From IMG/VR virus record IMGVR_UViG_3300022539_000610, positions 50,032-114,031 of that record: a stretch of DNA of 64,000 bases; one strand, 5' to 3'. The position numbers and the translations under genes are program-made. This document shows, one piece after another, positions 26,433-35,108 of this stretch. The notes beneath the pieces were generated by a model. It saw only the letters and a program-made list of their open reading frames with translations. It ran no database searches and was not told the origin of the DNA. The stretch comes from a virus. The stretch's first letter is position 1. Each line of letters begins with the position of its first letter.

Positions 26433-27368
26433 TCAAGTATCGGTGTCTCCTTCGAGTCTATCTTCTTTTTTACCATCTGTACTAACACTCTCCGATCCCT
26501 CGGACTCAGTGTCTTCAAGTACAGACTGTCCAACCTGCCGCGTATCGATAAGTCCAAAATCTCCTGAAGCATTGCTATCTTTAGATCCCTGGACGTATCG
26601 ACTGGGACGAAAAAATTCTATAGATGGTGGGAGAACAGTTGAAAACTTCTTACTGCACATCTTACATACAATCTCAACATTAGGGTCAATGCCATGAGCA
26701 AACTGTTTCAACTGCTCATCAATGAACAAAGAGTCTTTACTTGGTAGATAAGAAAGACACAAATTCTCAATAGACAATCGGTCAGTAATCTCAGTGCCAT
26801 CAGGGTGTTCTATTCTGGCAATAGAATACGATCTCCTCAACAAACCAGAAGGGTCTCCCTTAACACCTTTATACTTTCGCACTTCCCCAACACGCTCCTG
26901 AGCCTTAACTTCATCACTCCGTCTTACAGCTTTCAAACTAACTTTCAACTTCGTCTTAGGTAAAGTGACAGCAAATGGTTCTGTAACATCAGCTTCTAAA
27001 TACTTCACTTCAAGACTAGCAAGATTAATAACATAAGGGACAGTGGATTCAGGGCTACAGTTAGGGCAAGCAATCTCTATATCATAATCAGGTGAGTAGC
27101 TATTGGCCCTAAGCCATACTAAAAGATAATAGGAATCCTCAGCAGTGAGGACTCCTATGTCCCAATCTCCCTTAATGCAACTATCAAGAACAGAGCTGAT
27201 TACCCTTTGCATGTTATCCCTGTTAGCACTAGCAAGTAAGCTCTCCTCTGGTGCTGCATATTCACGGATATCAACAAATCCTGCCTTCAACTCCTCTTGA
27301 GTGTAAAGTTTGCCCTGCGAGGGTAGCCTAACAGGGACATACGGTGGTAAAAGTGTTGTCCAGTCCAT
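26433..27368 (-). CDS. T4 baseplate-family protein (gp26-like)
   Basis: A 311-residue protein opening with 'VPVRLPSQGKLYTQEELKAG' then 'EESLLASANRDN', the 'LPSxGxxY...EE..L' pattern of T4_baseplate-family (gp26 type) proteins. It also has CxxC pairs 'CPNCSPES' and 'CKMCSKKF' that may bind zinc. The acidic C-terminus is unstructured. It lies between tube and tape measure, where hub-assembly or chaperone proteins usually sit. Confidence 0.75.
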   Translation of the reverse strand: MDWTTLLPPYVPVRLPSQGKLYTQEELKAGFVDIREYAAPEESLLASANRDNMQRVISSVLDSCIKGDWDIGVLTAEDSYYLLVWLRANSYSPDYDIEIACPNCSPESTVPYVINLASLEVKYLEADVTEPFAVTLPKTKLKVSLKAVRRSDEVKAQERVGEVRKYKGVKGDPSGLLRRSYSIARIEHPDGTEITDRLSIENLCLSYLPSKDSLFIDEQLKQFAHGIDPNVEIVCKMCSKKFSTVLPPSIEFFRPSRYVQGSKDSNASGDFGLIDTRQVGQSVLEDTESEGSESVSTDGKKEDRLEGDTDT

Positions 27369-27408
27369 CGTTTAGTACCTCCTTTAGTTTTAGATTTTCA
27401 ACTAATAC

Positions 27409-27915
27409 TTAGATATTCTGTGGAATTATCTTATCCACTGAAAACGTTACCGACCTCGTTTCATTTGCTGTATTGGCCCAGGCCCATGCTCCGTCACCAG
27501 GATTCTCAGGATAACACCCCTTAATCAGATATGACCTATGAACAGAGAGATCAGGCTTAAGAACAATCAAAACACTATCTGCTTTGTAGTCCTCCGCGAA
27601 ACCTATCTCTTCTGTCTCAGGGTTGTAGATCCTGTTCATCCACTTTTCTATCTCTGTAATCGCATCTTTGTTATACGCAGAGAGAAAAGTAACTGTCATA
27701 GGGCCAAGAATAGGCCTCCCCGCAAACTTCACATCTTGATTCAAATGACTTATAATCACAGAGGTGAAGTTAAATGTAGGATGGGTAACGTCAGAAGCAT
27801 TCACGTTGAGAATTTCATCAGTCAGAAATGTAGTTGCAAACTCCAACCGATACAACCAGTTTCTAATTGGGTCCATCTGACTAGTGTTCCCAAAGTATGG
27901 ATTCAAATAAGGCAT
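27409..27915 (-). CDS. Tail tube protein, gp19-like
   Basis: A 168-residue protein with the simple beta-sandwich layout of tube subunits: 'YRLEFATTF', 'VKFAGRPILGPMTVTFLSAYN' (quoted in part), and a repeating 'Y...L...P...G' pattern. The size fits T4 gp19 (163). The position between sheath and tape measure supports it. A separate tube-like gene at 31381-31848 exists. Confidence 0.75.
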   Translation of the reverse strand: MPYLNPYFGNTSQMDPIRNWLYRLEFATTFLTDEILNVNASDVTHPTFNFTSVIISHLNQDVKFAGRPILGPMTVTFLSAYNKDAITEIEKWMNRIYNPETEEIGFAEDYKADSVLIVLKPDLSVHRSYLIKGCYPENPGDGAWAWANTANETRSVTFSVDKIIPQNI

Positions 27916-27955
27916 AATATATTTCCTCCTATTATTATTTTAATGCGTGCCAAAA

Positions 27956-28933
27956 TTAACTTATTTTTTCTTCAATATCTTTAAACATAATCAACATCTC
28001 ATCCCAATTTTGTTCAGTCATTATAAAAAGCGATTCATCATACTTATCAAGAAGATAATTTTTATTGTGCCTTATATGATCATCAACAAAACATGAGGGT
28101 TTTATCTCTACATAGATTCCATTAAGAATGAATAAATAAAAATCAGGAGTGTACCTCCATGATGAACCATTTTGACTAATCAGAAATGTTTTAGGTTCAT
28201 ACTGCCAATTGATCTTTAGATGATCAAGAGATTTAGCAAAAGCAACTTCCCAAGATGAACGCATCCTGATATTATTATAGAATGCTTCCTTGGCTTTAGT
28301 GTAGCCAAATTCATTATTTGGGTCCCTAAGCCTTCTAACTGCAGATTCAGAAACAGCTTCTTTCACTTTATTAGAAAACTCAAGATTTTGCCAATGCCTA
28401 GTCATATTTGCCGATTGCACTATCTTCATCATTGATCTAAAATCTGAATCTTGCCATCTAGCTACCATCATCTTAGAAACTGCAAGTCCCTGTTTTTCAA
28501 TAAATGTAGGATCTTGCCATTGCTTCTTATTTAACTGCTTCATTCTATCAGATGACTCTTTATCCAATTTCTTACGAAACTCAGGATCTTTATTCAATTG
28601 GATCATTGTATTAGATGATCTCTTAACATGCCTTTTCCTGAATTCAGGATCTTGCCACTGTTTCTCATGTAACTTAGCCATGCTTTTAGATGCTGCTTTA
28701 TCCCTCTTTATGCAAAAATCAGGGTCTTGATTAAGTTTAGTTGTGTTAGCAGAATACAAGCTTCTTAACTGATCACAGACAAGTTTAGATCCAGGATATT
28801 TACATAGAAAATCCTCATAAGTCAATTCATGAAAACACTTAACATGCTTATGAAGCAGCTTCATCTTACGTTCACAAATTGGGCAAACTACATAAGAAGT
28901 AGGGTCATTCATATTAATCAATACTTTGAGCAT
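27956..28933 (-). CDS. Free-standing PD-(D/E)xK homing-type endonuclease
   Basis: A 325-residue protein. The N-terminus has a CxxC..HxxxxH finger ('CPICERKMKLLHKHVKCFH'); the middle repeats 'WQDPEFRKR' NUMOD3-like units about seven times, which bind DNA; the C-terminus has 'SSWEVAFAKSLD', 'YTPDFYL' and 'VEIKP', an E...D...ExK nuclease core. It cuts the tube-sheath gene order like a free-standing homing endonuclease. It starts from its own GAGGAATATT site. Confidence 0.82.
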   Translation of the reverse strand: MLKVLINMNDPTSYVVCPICERKMKLLHKHVKCFHELTYEDFLCKYPGSKLVCDQLRSLYSANTTKLNQDPDFCIKRDKAASKSMAKLHEKQWQDPEFRKRHVKRSSNTMIQLNKDPEFRKKLDKESSDRMKQLNKKQWQDPTFIEKQGLAVSKMMVARWQDSDFRSMMKIVQSANMTRHWQNLEFSNKVKEAVSESAVRRLRDPNNEFGYTKAKEAFYNNIRMRSSWEVAFAKSLDHLKINWQYEPKTFLISQNGSSWRYTPDFYLFILNGIYVEIKPSCFVDDHIRHNKNYLLDKYDESLFIMTEQNWDEMLIMFKDIEEKIS

Positions 28934-28947
28934 TAATATTCCTCTAC

Positions 28948-30462
28948 CTATTCAAGAGAAGCACCATGAGGATGTATAATGTACTTATTGATAATCTTCT
29001 CAGCCACAGTTGTCGGAATCATGTGAAGCTCCGCAACCATCTCATTGTTATTAATACGATATGGAGTGTTGGTATCACTATCACACTTCACCTTAAAAGT
29101 AGTGATCCCTCGATTAGACGCAATCCACTCCAAAAATGGATTAACCAAATTCTCATACTGCCTCCAGGTGATCTCATCATGAGGCTCCCACTGCAAGTAT
29201 CGAACTGCAGTAGCGATTGCTTTTTCAGCATACATCAACATCCTAATGATATTCACATTCTGGAGCAGGGAGGGCTTCCTCTGAAGATTTTTGTTTCCAT
29301 CCACCAGAATTCCATCAACCGTCGAACGGATGGGATTAATGTTATTCATACTACCATAGGTAACCTCAATGTCCCCAACAGTCATATCGAATCTGACATC
29401 AAGTGTATCGTAGAGGATACCACGGTTAGGTCCCGCCGCTGCATACCATGGAAAGGCCACGCTATCAGAGAAAGCAAATATTCCTAACACTCTCACTGAG
29501 GGTGGCACCCAGATCTTTTCCTCATTGTAGGGATCATTAATCTGAATCCAAGGCCCATATATGGCAGCACGATTAGCCGAGGCCACAGGTGTAGTATATG
29601 CCCCAGTGCCCCTAACATAATTAACCATAGTGGCAGCTGTAGTAAGATCTGGGGTATCAAGAACAGCAAGACAATCTGCCCTTGCAACAGCAGTGACAAT
29701 CAAGTAAGCTGCAACAACATCATCATGGTTAAACCCTGGTGCCGATAACAGATTAACATCAACTGTGGTGGCATCAGCAAACAAATCAATACCTCCCGTT
29801 ATGTCAGAGGTACCGAGGGTGTCTGTTCCATCATCTCCCCCAGCCAAAAGCCAAGTAGTGGAAGCATCAGGCACAGCCTCTCCTGTCATTGCAAACTCAA
29901 TATACAGGGAGTTTTCATTGATAATCTTCTCTACATAACGACTGTCTGAGCTTTCATCAAAAACTATGTCTTCCCAGATCTCAAGTGGATCATCTTCATC
30001 TACGTCAGCCCCCAAAGCAAACACCTTTATATTATATACAGTCTCAGTGACTGCTGGGTCGGCTGTAGGCACAGTGTCTGTCTCCATAGTCACCTGAACA
30101 CCGTCTGCCCAGGTCCCTTCTGAAATTGCCCTAACCACCCCTATCTTCTGTGTTACAGAGTCTGCTGAGTAAATATCATCTTCAGCTTTATCTGCATTAC
30201 TGTCTCCAACTCTAACTATCTTTAGTTGGTTACCAAACCTCAAGAAATATAAAGCTGCATGAGCAGCTACCCCGTCATCTCCACTCAAAGGTTCTCCGAA
30301 GTCCTCAAGAAACTGAGGTCGACTAGTTACAAGCGTCACCTCATCCATTGGGCCTTTCGCAAAAGGACCAGTAATACCGCAGATTGAGGTTGAAATCATT
30401 GGTATATACAGACTTCGGTCTATCTCTTCTGAATACACACCAGGTGCAATGTATACAGCCAT
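28948..30462 (-). CDS. Tail sheath protein, gp18-like
   Basis: A protein of about 504 residues opening 'MAVYIAPGVYSEEIDRS', the standard sheath start, and ending with 'ITTFKVKCDSDTN' and 'VAELHMIPTTVAEKI', the conserved sheath C-terminal fold that locks neighbours. The ATG at 30462 is set nine bases after GGAGG; an upstream GTG is rejected. The insert between residues 90 and 240 holds variable loops. Confidence 0.92.
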   Translation of the reverse strand: MAVYIAPGVYSEEIDRSLYIPMISTSICGITGPFAKGPMDEVTLVTSRPQFLEDFGEPLSGDDGVAAHAALYFLRFGNQLKIVRVGDSNADKAEDDIYSADSVTQKIGVVRAISEGTWADGVQVTMETDTVPTADPAVTETVYNIKVFALGADVDEDDPLEIWEDIVFDESSDSRYVEKIINENSLYIEFAMTGEAVPDASTTWLLAGGDDGTDTLGTSDITGGIDLFADATTVDVNLLSAPGFNHDDVVAAYLIVTAVARADCLAVLDTPDLTTAATMVNYVRGTGAYTTPVASANRAAIYGPWIQINDPYNEEKIWVPPSVRVLGIFAFSDSVAFPWYAAAGPNRGILYDTLDVRFDMTVGDIEVTYGSMNNINPIRSTVDGILVDGNKNLQRKPSLLQNVNIIRMLMYAEKAIATAVRYLQWEPHDEITWRQYENLVNPFLEWIASNRGITTFKVKCDSDTNTPYRINNNEMVAELHMIPTTVAEKIINKYIIHPHGASLE

Positions 30463-30608
30463 AATCACTATCCTCCATTAAGCAACGTTCTCTCCGTCCA
30501 AAATTCAAACGTATACCTAATCCTTCACAGGTAGTGCTGTGGCAGTGATATACTTAAGATCATCCGGCTCAACAAACGTCTCAGGTTAAACTATTATCAA
30601 ATCTCCTT

Positions 30609-30809
30609 TCACAAACTAAAAAGTTCAATGTTTGAACTGCTAATAACGTTTCTATCGTAGACCTTCCTTGTCATCGGTAAAGGTCCTATCTCCCCTTTAC
30701 CAGTAATCCTTTTGTAAACACCTTTGCCTTCCTGATCTATAGCGACAAGGACTCGTACTGGGTACATCATTTTGTTTCTCACAAAAACTCGATTTAAGTT
30801 TATTTTCAT
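30609..30809 (-). CDS. Small protein of unknown function upstream of the sheath gene
   Basis: A 66-residue, basic protein with a strong AAGGAGGGGG site in front of its ATG. No tag or domain is seen. The spacing to sheath (146 bases, 30463-30608) is unusually long. That gap carries a 20-codon frame ending 'TATALPVKD' without a good start. Confidence 0.5.
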   Translation of the reverse strand: MKINLNRVFVRNKMMYPVRVLVAIDQEGKGVYKRITGKGEIGPLPMTRKVYDRNVISSSNIELFSL

Positions 30810-30844
30810 TTCCCCCTCCTTCTTCTCTTATAGACTAAGTTATA

Positions 30845-31135
30845 CTACTCTTCCTCCACCCAGATATAATGAGCTCCGGCCACCCCTTTTGTGACATTAA
30901 AACCTTCATCTTCTAAAGTACGAGATATTATTCCAATATCAGTTCTAGTTAATACTGCCTCAAATGTAATCTCGTACCTCTTCTTCTTCTTATCATAGTC
31001 GATATCATCATAGAGTGCTTTCGCTTTCCTCAACGCATTCTGAATATCCTTAACCCGATCCTGCCCACCAGTTTTCCGAAGATGGGCAACTTCGTCACCA
31101 GTAAGTTTCTCTAGTAAGTTACTTGCTCTACTCAT
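30845..31135 (-). CDS. Tagged small protein (MSRASNLLEKL)
   Basis: A 96-residue protein. After the tag comes a helical region and a C-terminal alpha/beta part 'RYEITFEAVLTRTD...GFNVTKGVAGAHYIWVEEE' (short excerpt), which resembles a small ferredoxin-like fold. No enzyme motif is seen. 'LEKLTGDE' near residue 8 is a possible processing region. Confidence 0.65.
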   Translation of the reverse strand: MSRASNLLEKLTGDEVAHLRKTGGQDRVKDIQNALRKAKALYDDIDYDKKKKRYEITFEAVLTRTDIGIISRTLEDEGFNVTKGVAGAHYIWVEEE

Positions 31136-31167
31136 CTCTTAATCCTCCTCTGGAAAATCAATCTCTT

Positions 31168-31356
31168 TTATTTACGATTCATCTCCTTGGCCTTCTTCTC
31201 AGCTTCTTTCTTATCAGTAAAAGATGCAAAGGCCTTACCTTCACCTTTATCAGTATGAAATACACACCAGGTATCAGTTTTCTTATCATGGTCAACATAA
31301 TACTCACCAACTTCTTTTTTCTCAATTAAATTCAGTAATTCTTTTGCTCTACTCAT
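31168..31356 (-). CDS. Tagged small protein (MSRAKELLNLIEKKE)
   Basis: A 62-residue protein with the tag followed by 'LIE', then a beta segment 'YYVDHDKKTDTWCVFHTDKG' and a helical 'DKKEAEKKAKEMN'. The pattern of a small DUF with a beta hairpin and a helix recalls DUF2188-type proteins; this is weak. It ends just before the tube-like gene in transcription order. Confidence 0.65.
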   Translation of the reverse strand: MSRAKELLNLIEKKEVGEYYVDHDKKTDTWCVFHTDKGEGKAFASFTDKKEAEKKAKEMNRK

Positions 31357-31380
31357 TTTTCATTCTCCTTAATTGAATGG

Positions 31381-31848
31381 TTAATCCTCTGGAAAGTCAA
31401 TCTTTCTTATAGCTAAAGTGATAGTTGCCCTTTGCCTTCCTGTTGTCCGGTCTTTTGAGCCTTCAGCAACTGTCACCGGCCAAACTCCTCGTAACTTTGC
31501 CTCCGTAACAGTGTCTCCATCATCATTAACCCCAACCAGGGAACAGTCCTTAACGTTAGCTGTGTAGTCTATCTGTGCATCCTCCCTCCACTGTCGAAAA
31601 AACTGAATGACTTCCTTCTCCCAAAAAACAGAAAGACCAATCGACAAGTCAGCATAGATGTCCCTTCCTGGATACTTTACTGGAGGTCCACCAGGTCCCC
31701 AGACAACTTCAAACCCAGGAGAACTAACCTCTGGCAGTGGAAAGTCATCAAAGGATAAAATTAAACTATCCTTATCATCCCTATTAGTTACTGGGATCTC
31801 AAGTCTCCACTGTGAAGCTAAACTATATCCTGGAAACGCTATTGGCAT
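31381..31848 (-). CDS. Second tail-tube-like protein
   Basis: A 155-residue protein with a beta-rich pattern and 'YPGRDIYADLSIGLSVFWEKEVIQFFRQW', quoted in part as 'FFRQWREDA', which resembles phage tube/terminator proteins. It could be a tail terminator or second tube protein near the neck. It sits between tagged genes and is not closely similar to the 27409-27915 tube. Confidence 0.55.
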   Translation of the reverse strand: MPIAFPGYSLASQWRLEIPVTNRDDKDSLILSFDDFPLPEVSSPGFEVVWGPGGPPVKYPGRDIYADLSIGLSVFWEKEVIQFFRQWREDAQIDYTANVKDCSLVGVNDDGDTVTEAKLRGVWPVTVAEGSKDRTTGRQRATITLAIRKIDFPED

Positions 31849-31850
31849 TA

Positions 31851-32036
31851 TTAAATAATCCGTGACCTTGTAAGTTGTCCCACTATAGAATCTACAAGAA
31901 TTTTAACATCCTTCTTCTCAAGTTTAACTCCACTCTGTATAGCTATCTTAATACCCTCTCTAATAGCGTCGGAGGTTCTCACATCCTTTACTAAACTTCC
32001 TTCAGTCTTTAACAACATATCACCTGCTTTGCTCAT
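31851..32036 (-). CDS. Tagged small protein (MSKAGDMLLKTEGS)
   Basis: A 61-residue protein; the ATG at 32036 has GGAG seven bases upstream and gives the tag at the true N-terminus, so an upstream ATG at 32051 is rejected. 'KTEGS' is a candidate (L/I/T)xE-G cleavage. The rest is amphipathic with no known motif. Confidence 0.62.
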   Translation of the reverse strand: MSKAGDMLLKTEGSLVKDVRTSDAIREGIKIAIQSGVKLEKKDVKILVDSIVGQLTRSRII

Positions 32037-32064
32037 CTCACTCTCCATCATTTAGATTAAAATC

Positions 32065-32499
32065 TCAAAAATCCTTACTTAACCTTACATCTGACTCAAA
32101 CTTTTTCTTATCAACTTCATCCGAGGCAGTTAACTCTTTAAACCCAAAATCTTTATGTGAATCAATCGACTCTTTATTAGTTTTCTCTATATCGACATAA
32201 ACTTTTTTAAATCCATACTTCTTAGCCAGTGCTTCATAAGCCTTAGCAAGATACCCCTTACCACGAAATTCTTTAATTATACTTACTATTAGAAATGGTT
32301 CTTCCTTACCATGAATAAACCCAACTATTCCAACATTTTCACCATTGTCAACAACTGTATGAAATGTTCCTTCCTTCTCCCTAAGAAACATATGTTCATT
32401 CCCTCCAATAGAATTAAAAACAGATCTATCAAAAGGCATAAGAGTAATGGACTCAAACAAACTGTGAATTAAGGAAATCACTTGTTGAGCATGGTTCAT
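32065..32499 (-). CDS. Tagged GNAT-type acetyltransferase
   Basis: A 144-residue protein with a tag-like start 'MNHAQQVISLIHSLFES' and then a GNAT core: 'VGIVGFIHG', the acetyl-CoA loop 'EFRGKGYLAKAYEAL' (R/Q-x-x-G-x-G/A), and 'VYVDIEKTNKESIDSHKDFGF'. GNATs acetylate amines on proteins, RNA or small molecules. If the tag loads it into the head it would be delivered with the DNA; a neck-gene role is less likely. Confidence 0.78.
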   Translation of the reverse strand: MNHAQQVISLIHSLFESITLMPFDRSVFNSIGGNEHMFLREKEGTFHTVVDNGENVGIVGFIHGKEEPFLIVSIIKEFRGKGYLAKAYEALAKKYGFKKVYVDIEKTNKESIDSHKDFGFKELTASDEVDKKKFESDVRLSKDF

Positions 32500-32500
32500 G

Positions 32501-33172
32501 TTAGCTGCTCTCTACTGTCTCCCATAATTCACCCTCTTCCTCAAAATCTACATCATCCGCATCATGCCCATAAATCTTTGAAGAAGATGTAATGATAATC
32601 TGCCCTGTACTAGAGTCTACCAGAACAGGAACAAACAATCTTGCCACCCAATCAATCTTAAAAGCCGTGCCCACATCCTTTACATTATAAGCGCCAAAGG
32701 AGCCCAGGATTTCGTGAATAACTCTGGACTTAAACTCTATAAGTTGGTAAGTAAAGAGGACAGACCTGATCTTATACAAGTTCAAATAGTACAAACCTTC
32801 ACAAGCTTCAATGGTTGCAGCGTTGTTTGCAATGAGGTGGAAGTTACACTCACACGCTCCAAATCCAAAAGCTTTAACATCATAGGTGCCAGCAGTCTCA
32901 TTAATATCTCGTTCAATCAGTTCTCGAAACTCGTCATCTGGCTCTATCATCAATGGGCCTCGATTCCATTGAATTAGACACCAATTATCATCTAAGCTGC
33001 CTCCCTCTCTAAACCGAGCAACATCTCTCTTAAATCTTTCATCCCCTGGAGCGTCAGTGACAAATTCAACTGGAGTTAATACCCTATTCCTGATCCGTAC
33101 ATTTTCAGGCAGATAAGCACTAAAAGCAGATTTAATAGAATCTAAGTAAGGCTCTATTGCAAGGGAAAGCAT
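32501..33172 (-). CDS. Neck/tail-completion protein, unknown family
   Basis: A 223-residue protein at the place of T4 gp13/gp14/gp15-type neck proteins. It has an alpha/beta pattern with a Cys-rich spot 'GFGACECNFH'. There is no tag. No family is recognised, but length and order (capsid, connector, neck, sheath) fit a tail-completion or neck subunit. Confidence 0.55.
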   Translation of the reverse strand: MLSLAIEPYLDSIKSAFSAYLPENVRIRNRVLTPVEFVTDAPGDERFKRDVARFREGGSLDDNWCLIQWNRGPLMIEPDDEFRELIERDINETAGTYDVKAFGFGACECNFHLIANNAATIEACEGLYYLNLYKIRSVLFTYQLIEFKSRVIHEILGSFGAYNVKDVGTAFKIDWVARLFVPVLVDSSTGQIIITSSSKIYGHDADDVDFEEEGELWETVESS

Positions 33173-33579
33173 TAGTTATACCCTACCAACTCAAACTGGT
33201 GAACTAATTCTAAATGTTGTCCCGTAGTGGTTCTCCTGTTTAAGACTCTCAAGGTAAATTGATTATCATTCTCATTTACTACAATCTTAGCGTTCTCCTG
33301 CGGTATGTAACCCAAAGAGGCATCGATGGGAGTGAACAACTTGATTTCTCCAGGAGACCAATCGTCTTCAGCAGCAAATCTCAACTCATTCAACCCTGTT
33401 ATTAATAACTTACCTGAGTAGTCAGGAGTAGAGCCATAGTCAAAGGCTTGATCTTCCTCCCCATACAATGATGAGCTCCCATTGGGAGAATATACTTCAC
33501 TGTTAACCCCAAAGAGAGTTATGAAGATACCAAGGATCTTCCCATTTGATATTCTAAGGGCTTGTTCAATGCTTCGCAC
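33172..33579 (-). CDS. Small beta-rich structural protein, head-closure candidate
   Basis: A 135-residue, beta-rich protein with no tag that shares one base with the next gene. Its size and location suit a head-closure or stopper protein. The closing segment 'LVHQFELVGYN' is typical of small phage beta-barrels. The family is not recognised. Confidence 0.5.
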   Translation of the reverse strand: MRSIEQALRISNGKILGIFITLFGVNSEVYSPNGSSSLYGEEDQAFDYGSTPDYSGKLLITGLNELRFAAEDDWSPGEIKLFTPIDASLGYIPQENAKIVVNENDNQFTLRVLNRRTTTGQHLELVHQFELVGYN

Positions 33580-33582
33580 TAA

Positions 33583-33873
33583 CTACTTCTCCTCGTGGCC
33601 ATAGGCATCATAACGATCAGCAGGACCTTCTACCTTGTCATCATCATTATTATTGTCACCAGAAGATTTCTTTCTCTCCCCGGGTGCACCTTTGCCAGTT
33701 AAAGGTTTCCCACATTCAGGACATTCTTTTTGATTACAAGGAGCACCCCTCTCGTGTTCCTCTTCGTAAGAACATTCAGGACAGACACACACATCTGTTC
33801 CTCCAGCTCCCAGTCTGGGGCCACCTTGTCCCTGTTGTTCTATTATTCCTAACACCTCTCTTGCTGTTACCAT
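33583..33873 (-). CDS. Tagged zinc-ribbon protein
   Basis: A 96-residue protein beginning 'MVTAREVLGIIEQQG', a tag variant with (I)IE. It has a four-cysteine zinc ribbon 'CVCPECSYEEEHERGAPC' and 'CPECGKPL' of the rubredoxin-like type found in many uncharacterised prokaryotic proteins. The C-terminus is Asp/Asn-rich and disordered. Its role may be structural or nucleic-acid binding. Confidence 0.7.
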   Translation of the reverse strand: MVTAREVLGIIEQQGQGGPRLGAGGTDVCVCPECSYEEEHERGAPCNQKECPECGKPLTGKGAPGERKKSSGDNNNDDDKVEGPADRYDAYGHEEK

Positions 33874-33894
33874 AAAGATCTCCTTTATTTCATA

Positions 33895-34464
33895 TTACTT
33901 CAAAAACCCTCGTGCCCTCATCGTCAAGGCCAGCATATACGTATGTTTGCAAGCTCCGGGCAATTTTCTCGGATTGACCGATGGCCTTGTTGTCGTCTTA
34001 CGAGCGTAAGGTCGTGGCTTTCTTCCCGCTGCTAAACTCCCGAATTGCCTTAGATACCACTCCGATCTATAATGAAAGCTGTCACAAGAACACCACACTG
34101 CTGCAGGATGTTTGTCTGCATCAAGTGGTTCCATCCAAACAGTCTTTCCAGGTTGTCCTTTCAATTCTACAGCAACAGGGATGGAATGCTTAGGGTCTCT
34201 TGTGTCTGCAAAGTCTACTCCATAAAAAATTATAGTCAAATCATATGCCGTACCCTCAGCACCGGTAGATCTTGCATCAAACCTCACCCATTTTGTTCCA
34301 GCATATGGTCTAACACTACGAATCTTTACATCTCGATCCTGCTTGAGTTCTCCCTTTAAGACCTTCTCAGTATTATTTAGAATCTGACGCAAAGTAAGCT
34401 TTGCTTTCCTTCTAAGCCTTCCTTCTCCTGCTTCCATTAATATTCTCTCCGCTCTTGATGTCAT
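33895..34464 (-). CDS. Tagged SWIM-type zinc-binding protein
   Basis: A 189-residue protein starting 'MTSRAERILMEAGEG', with 'LMEAG' as a near-perfect T4-type head-protease site. The body has 'WCSCDSF' and, 40 residues later, 'GACKHTYML', the CxC...CxH arrangement of SWIM zinc fingers that bind DNA or protein. The C-terminus is basic. It fits a head protein that accompanies DNA. Confidence 0.72.
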   Translation of the reverse strand: MTSRAERILMEAGEGRLRRKAKLTLRQILNNTEKVLKGELKQDRDVKIRSVRPYAGTKWVRFDARSTGAEGTAYDLTIIFYGVDFADTRDPKHSIPVAVELKGQPGKTVWMEPLDADKHPAAVWCSCDSFHYRSEWYLRQFGSLAAGRKPRPYARKTTTRPSVNPRKLPGACKHTYMLALTMRARGFLK

Positions 34465-34478
34465 TAGATCTCCACAAG

Positions 34479-35108
34479 TTACTTAACCAGACCACCGTCA
34501 GCAAACACCTCAGCCGACCCCGACATAGTAGGAATAATGTTTTTCCCGATAGTTTCAAATCCTCTTACAGTCTCACCAAACCGTTTAGCATAACTACTAG
34601 CCTGTACCTTACTGAGGAAAAAACTTGTAAAGCCACTCTGTACTGTTCCTGCCCTGTAAAGTTTAATCTTCGCCTTCTCAAAATCACTCAAGGTCTTAAA
34701 TTTCCACTTCATAGTTGTAATCAAATCAGCCCATAGATAATTGCGAAGATCCCTAAAATTATTAAACAAGTAAGCTGCTTCTTCCCTTCCTTCTGGATCT
34801 ACACCACGAGTCCATTTATCAACTGACTGCGCAAACCCCCCTAATCTATCTGGTTCCTTTGTCAGATACCTCCCCTCTAAATCTTCCAAACTCTTCTTAG
34901 CTAGTTTAAATGCCTTCTTCACCTCCAATGAAGCTTCCTTATTAGTATCAGTAGCCATTCGGGCCATACCACTCACTGCATCCTTAACCCATCGTTCACT
35001 TTTTCCTTTATCAAACATATCTGCAATGAAACCAGGAAGCTGCTCTAATGCCCTCTTTTTCTGCTGTGCTGTGTCTACCGATGAAAGTATTACTCTGGCC
35101 CTGGACAT
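34479..35108 (-). CDS. Tagged helical protein (MSRARVILSSV)
   Basis: About 209 residues. The start at 35108 overlaps the upstream stop as TAATG and puts the tag at the N-terminus; an earlier ATG is rejected. The body is predicted helical with 'KAFKLAKKSLEDLEGRYLTK' and a Lys-rich middle. No enzyme motif is seen. It ends 'FADGGLVK'. Confidence 0.65.
   Translation of the reverse strand: MSRARVILSSVDTAQQKKRALEQLPGFIADMFDKGKSERWVKDAVSGMARMATDTNKEASLEVKKAFKLAKKSLEDLEGRYLTKEPDRLGGFAQSVDKWTRGVDPEGREEAAYLFNNFRDLRNYLWADLITTMKWKFKTLSDFEKAKIKLYRAGTVQSGFTSFFLSKVQASSYAKRFGETVRGFETIGKNIIPTMSGSAEVFADGGLVK

Noticed and set aside
30481-30608. Short frame ending 'TATALPVKD' before the sheath gene
   Set aside because: About twenty codons with no credible start and no similarity seen; probably decayed or chance.
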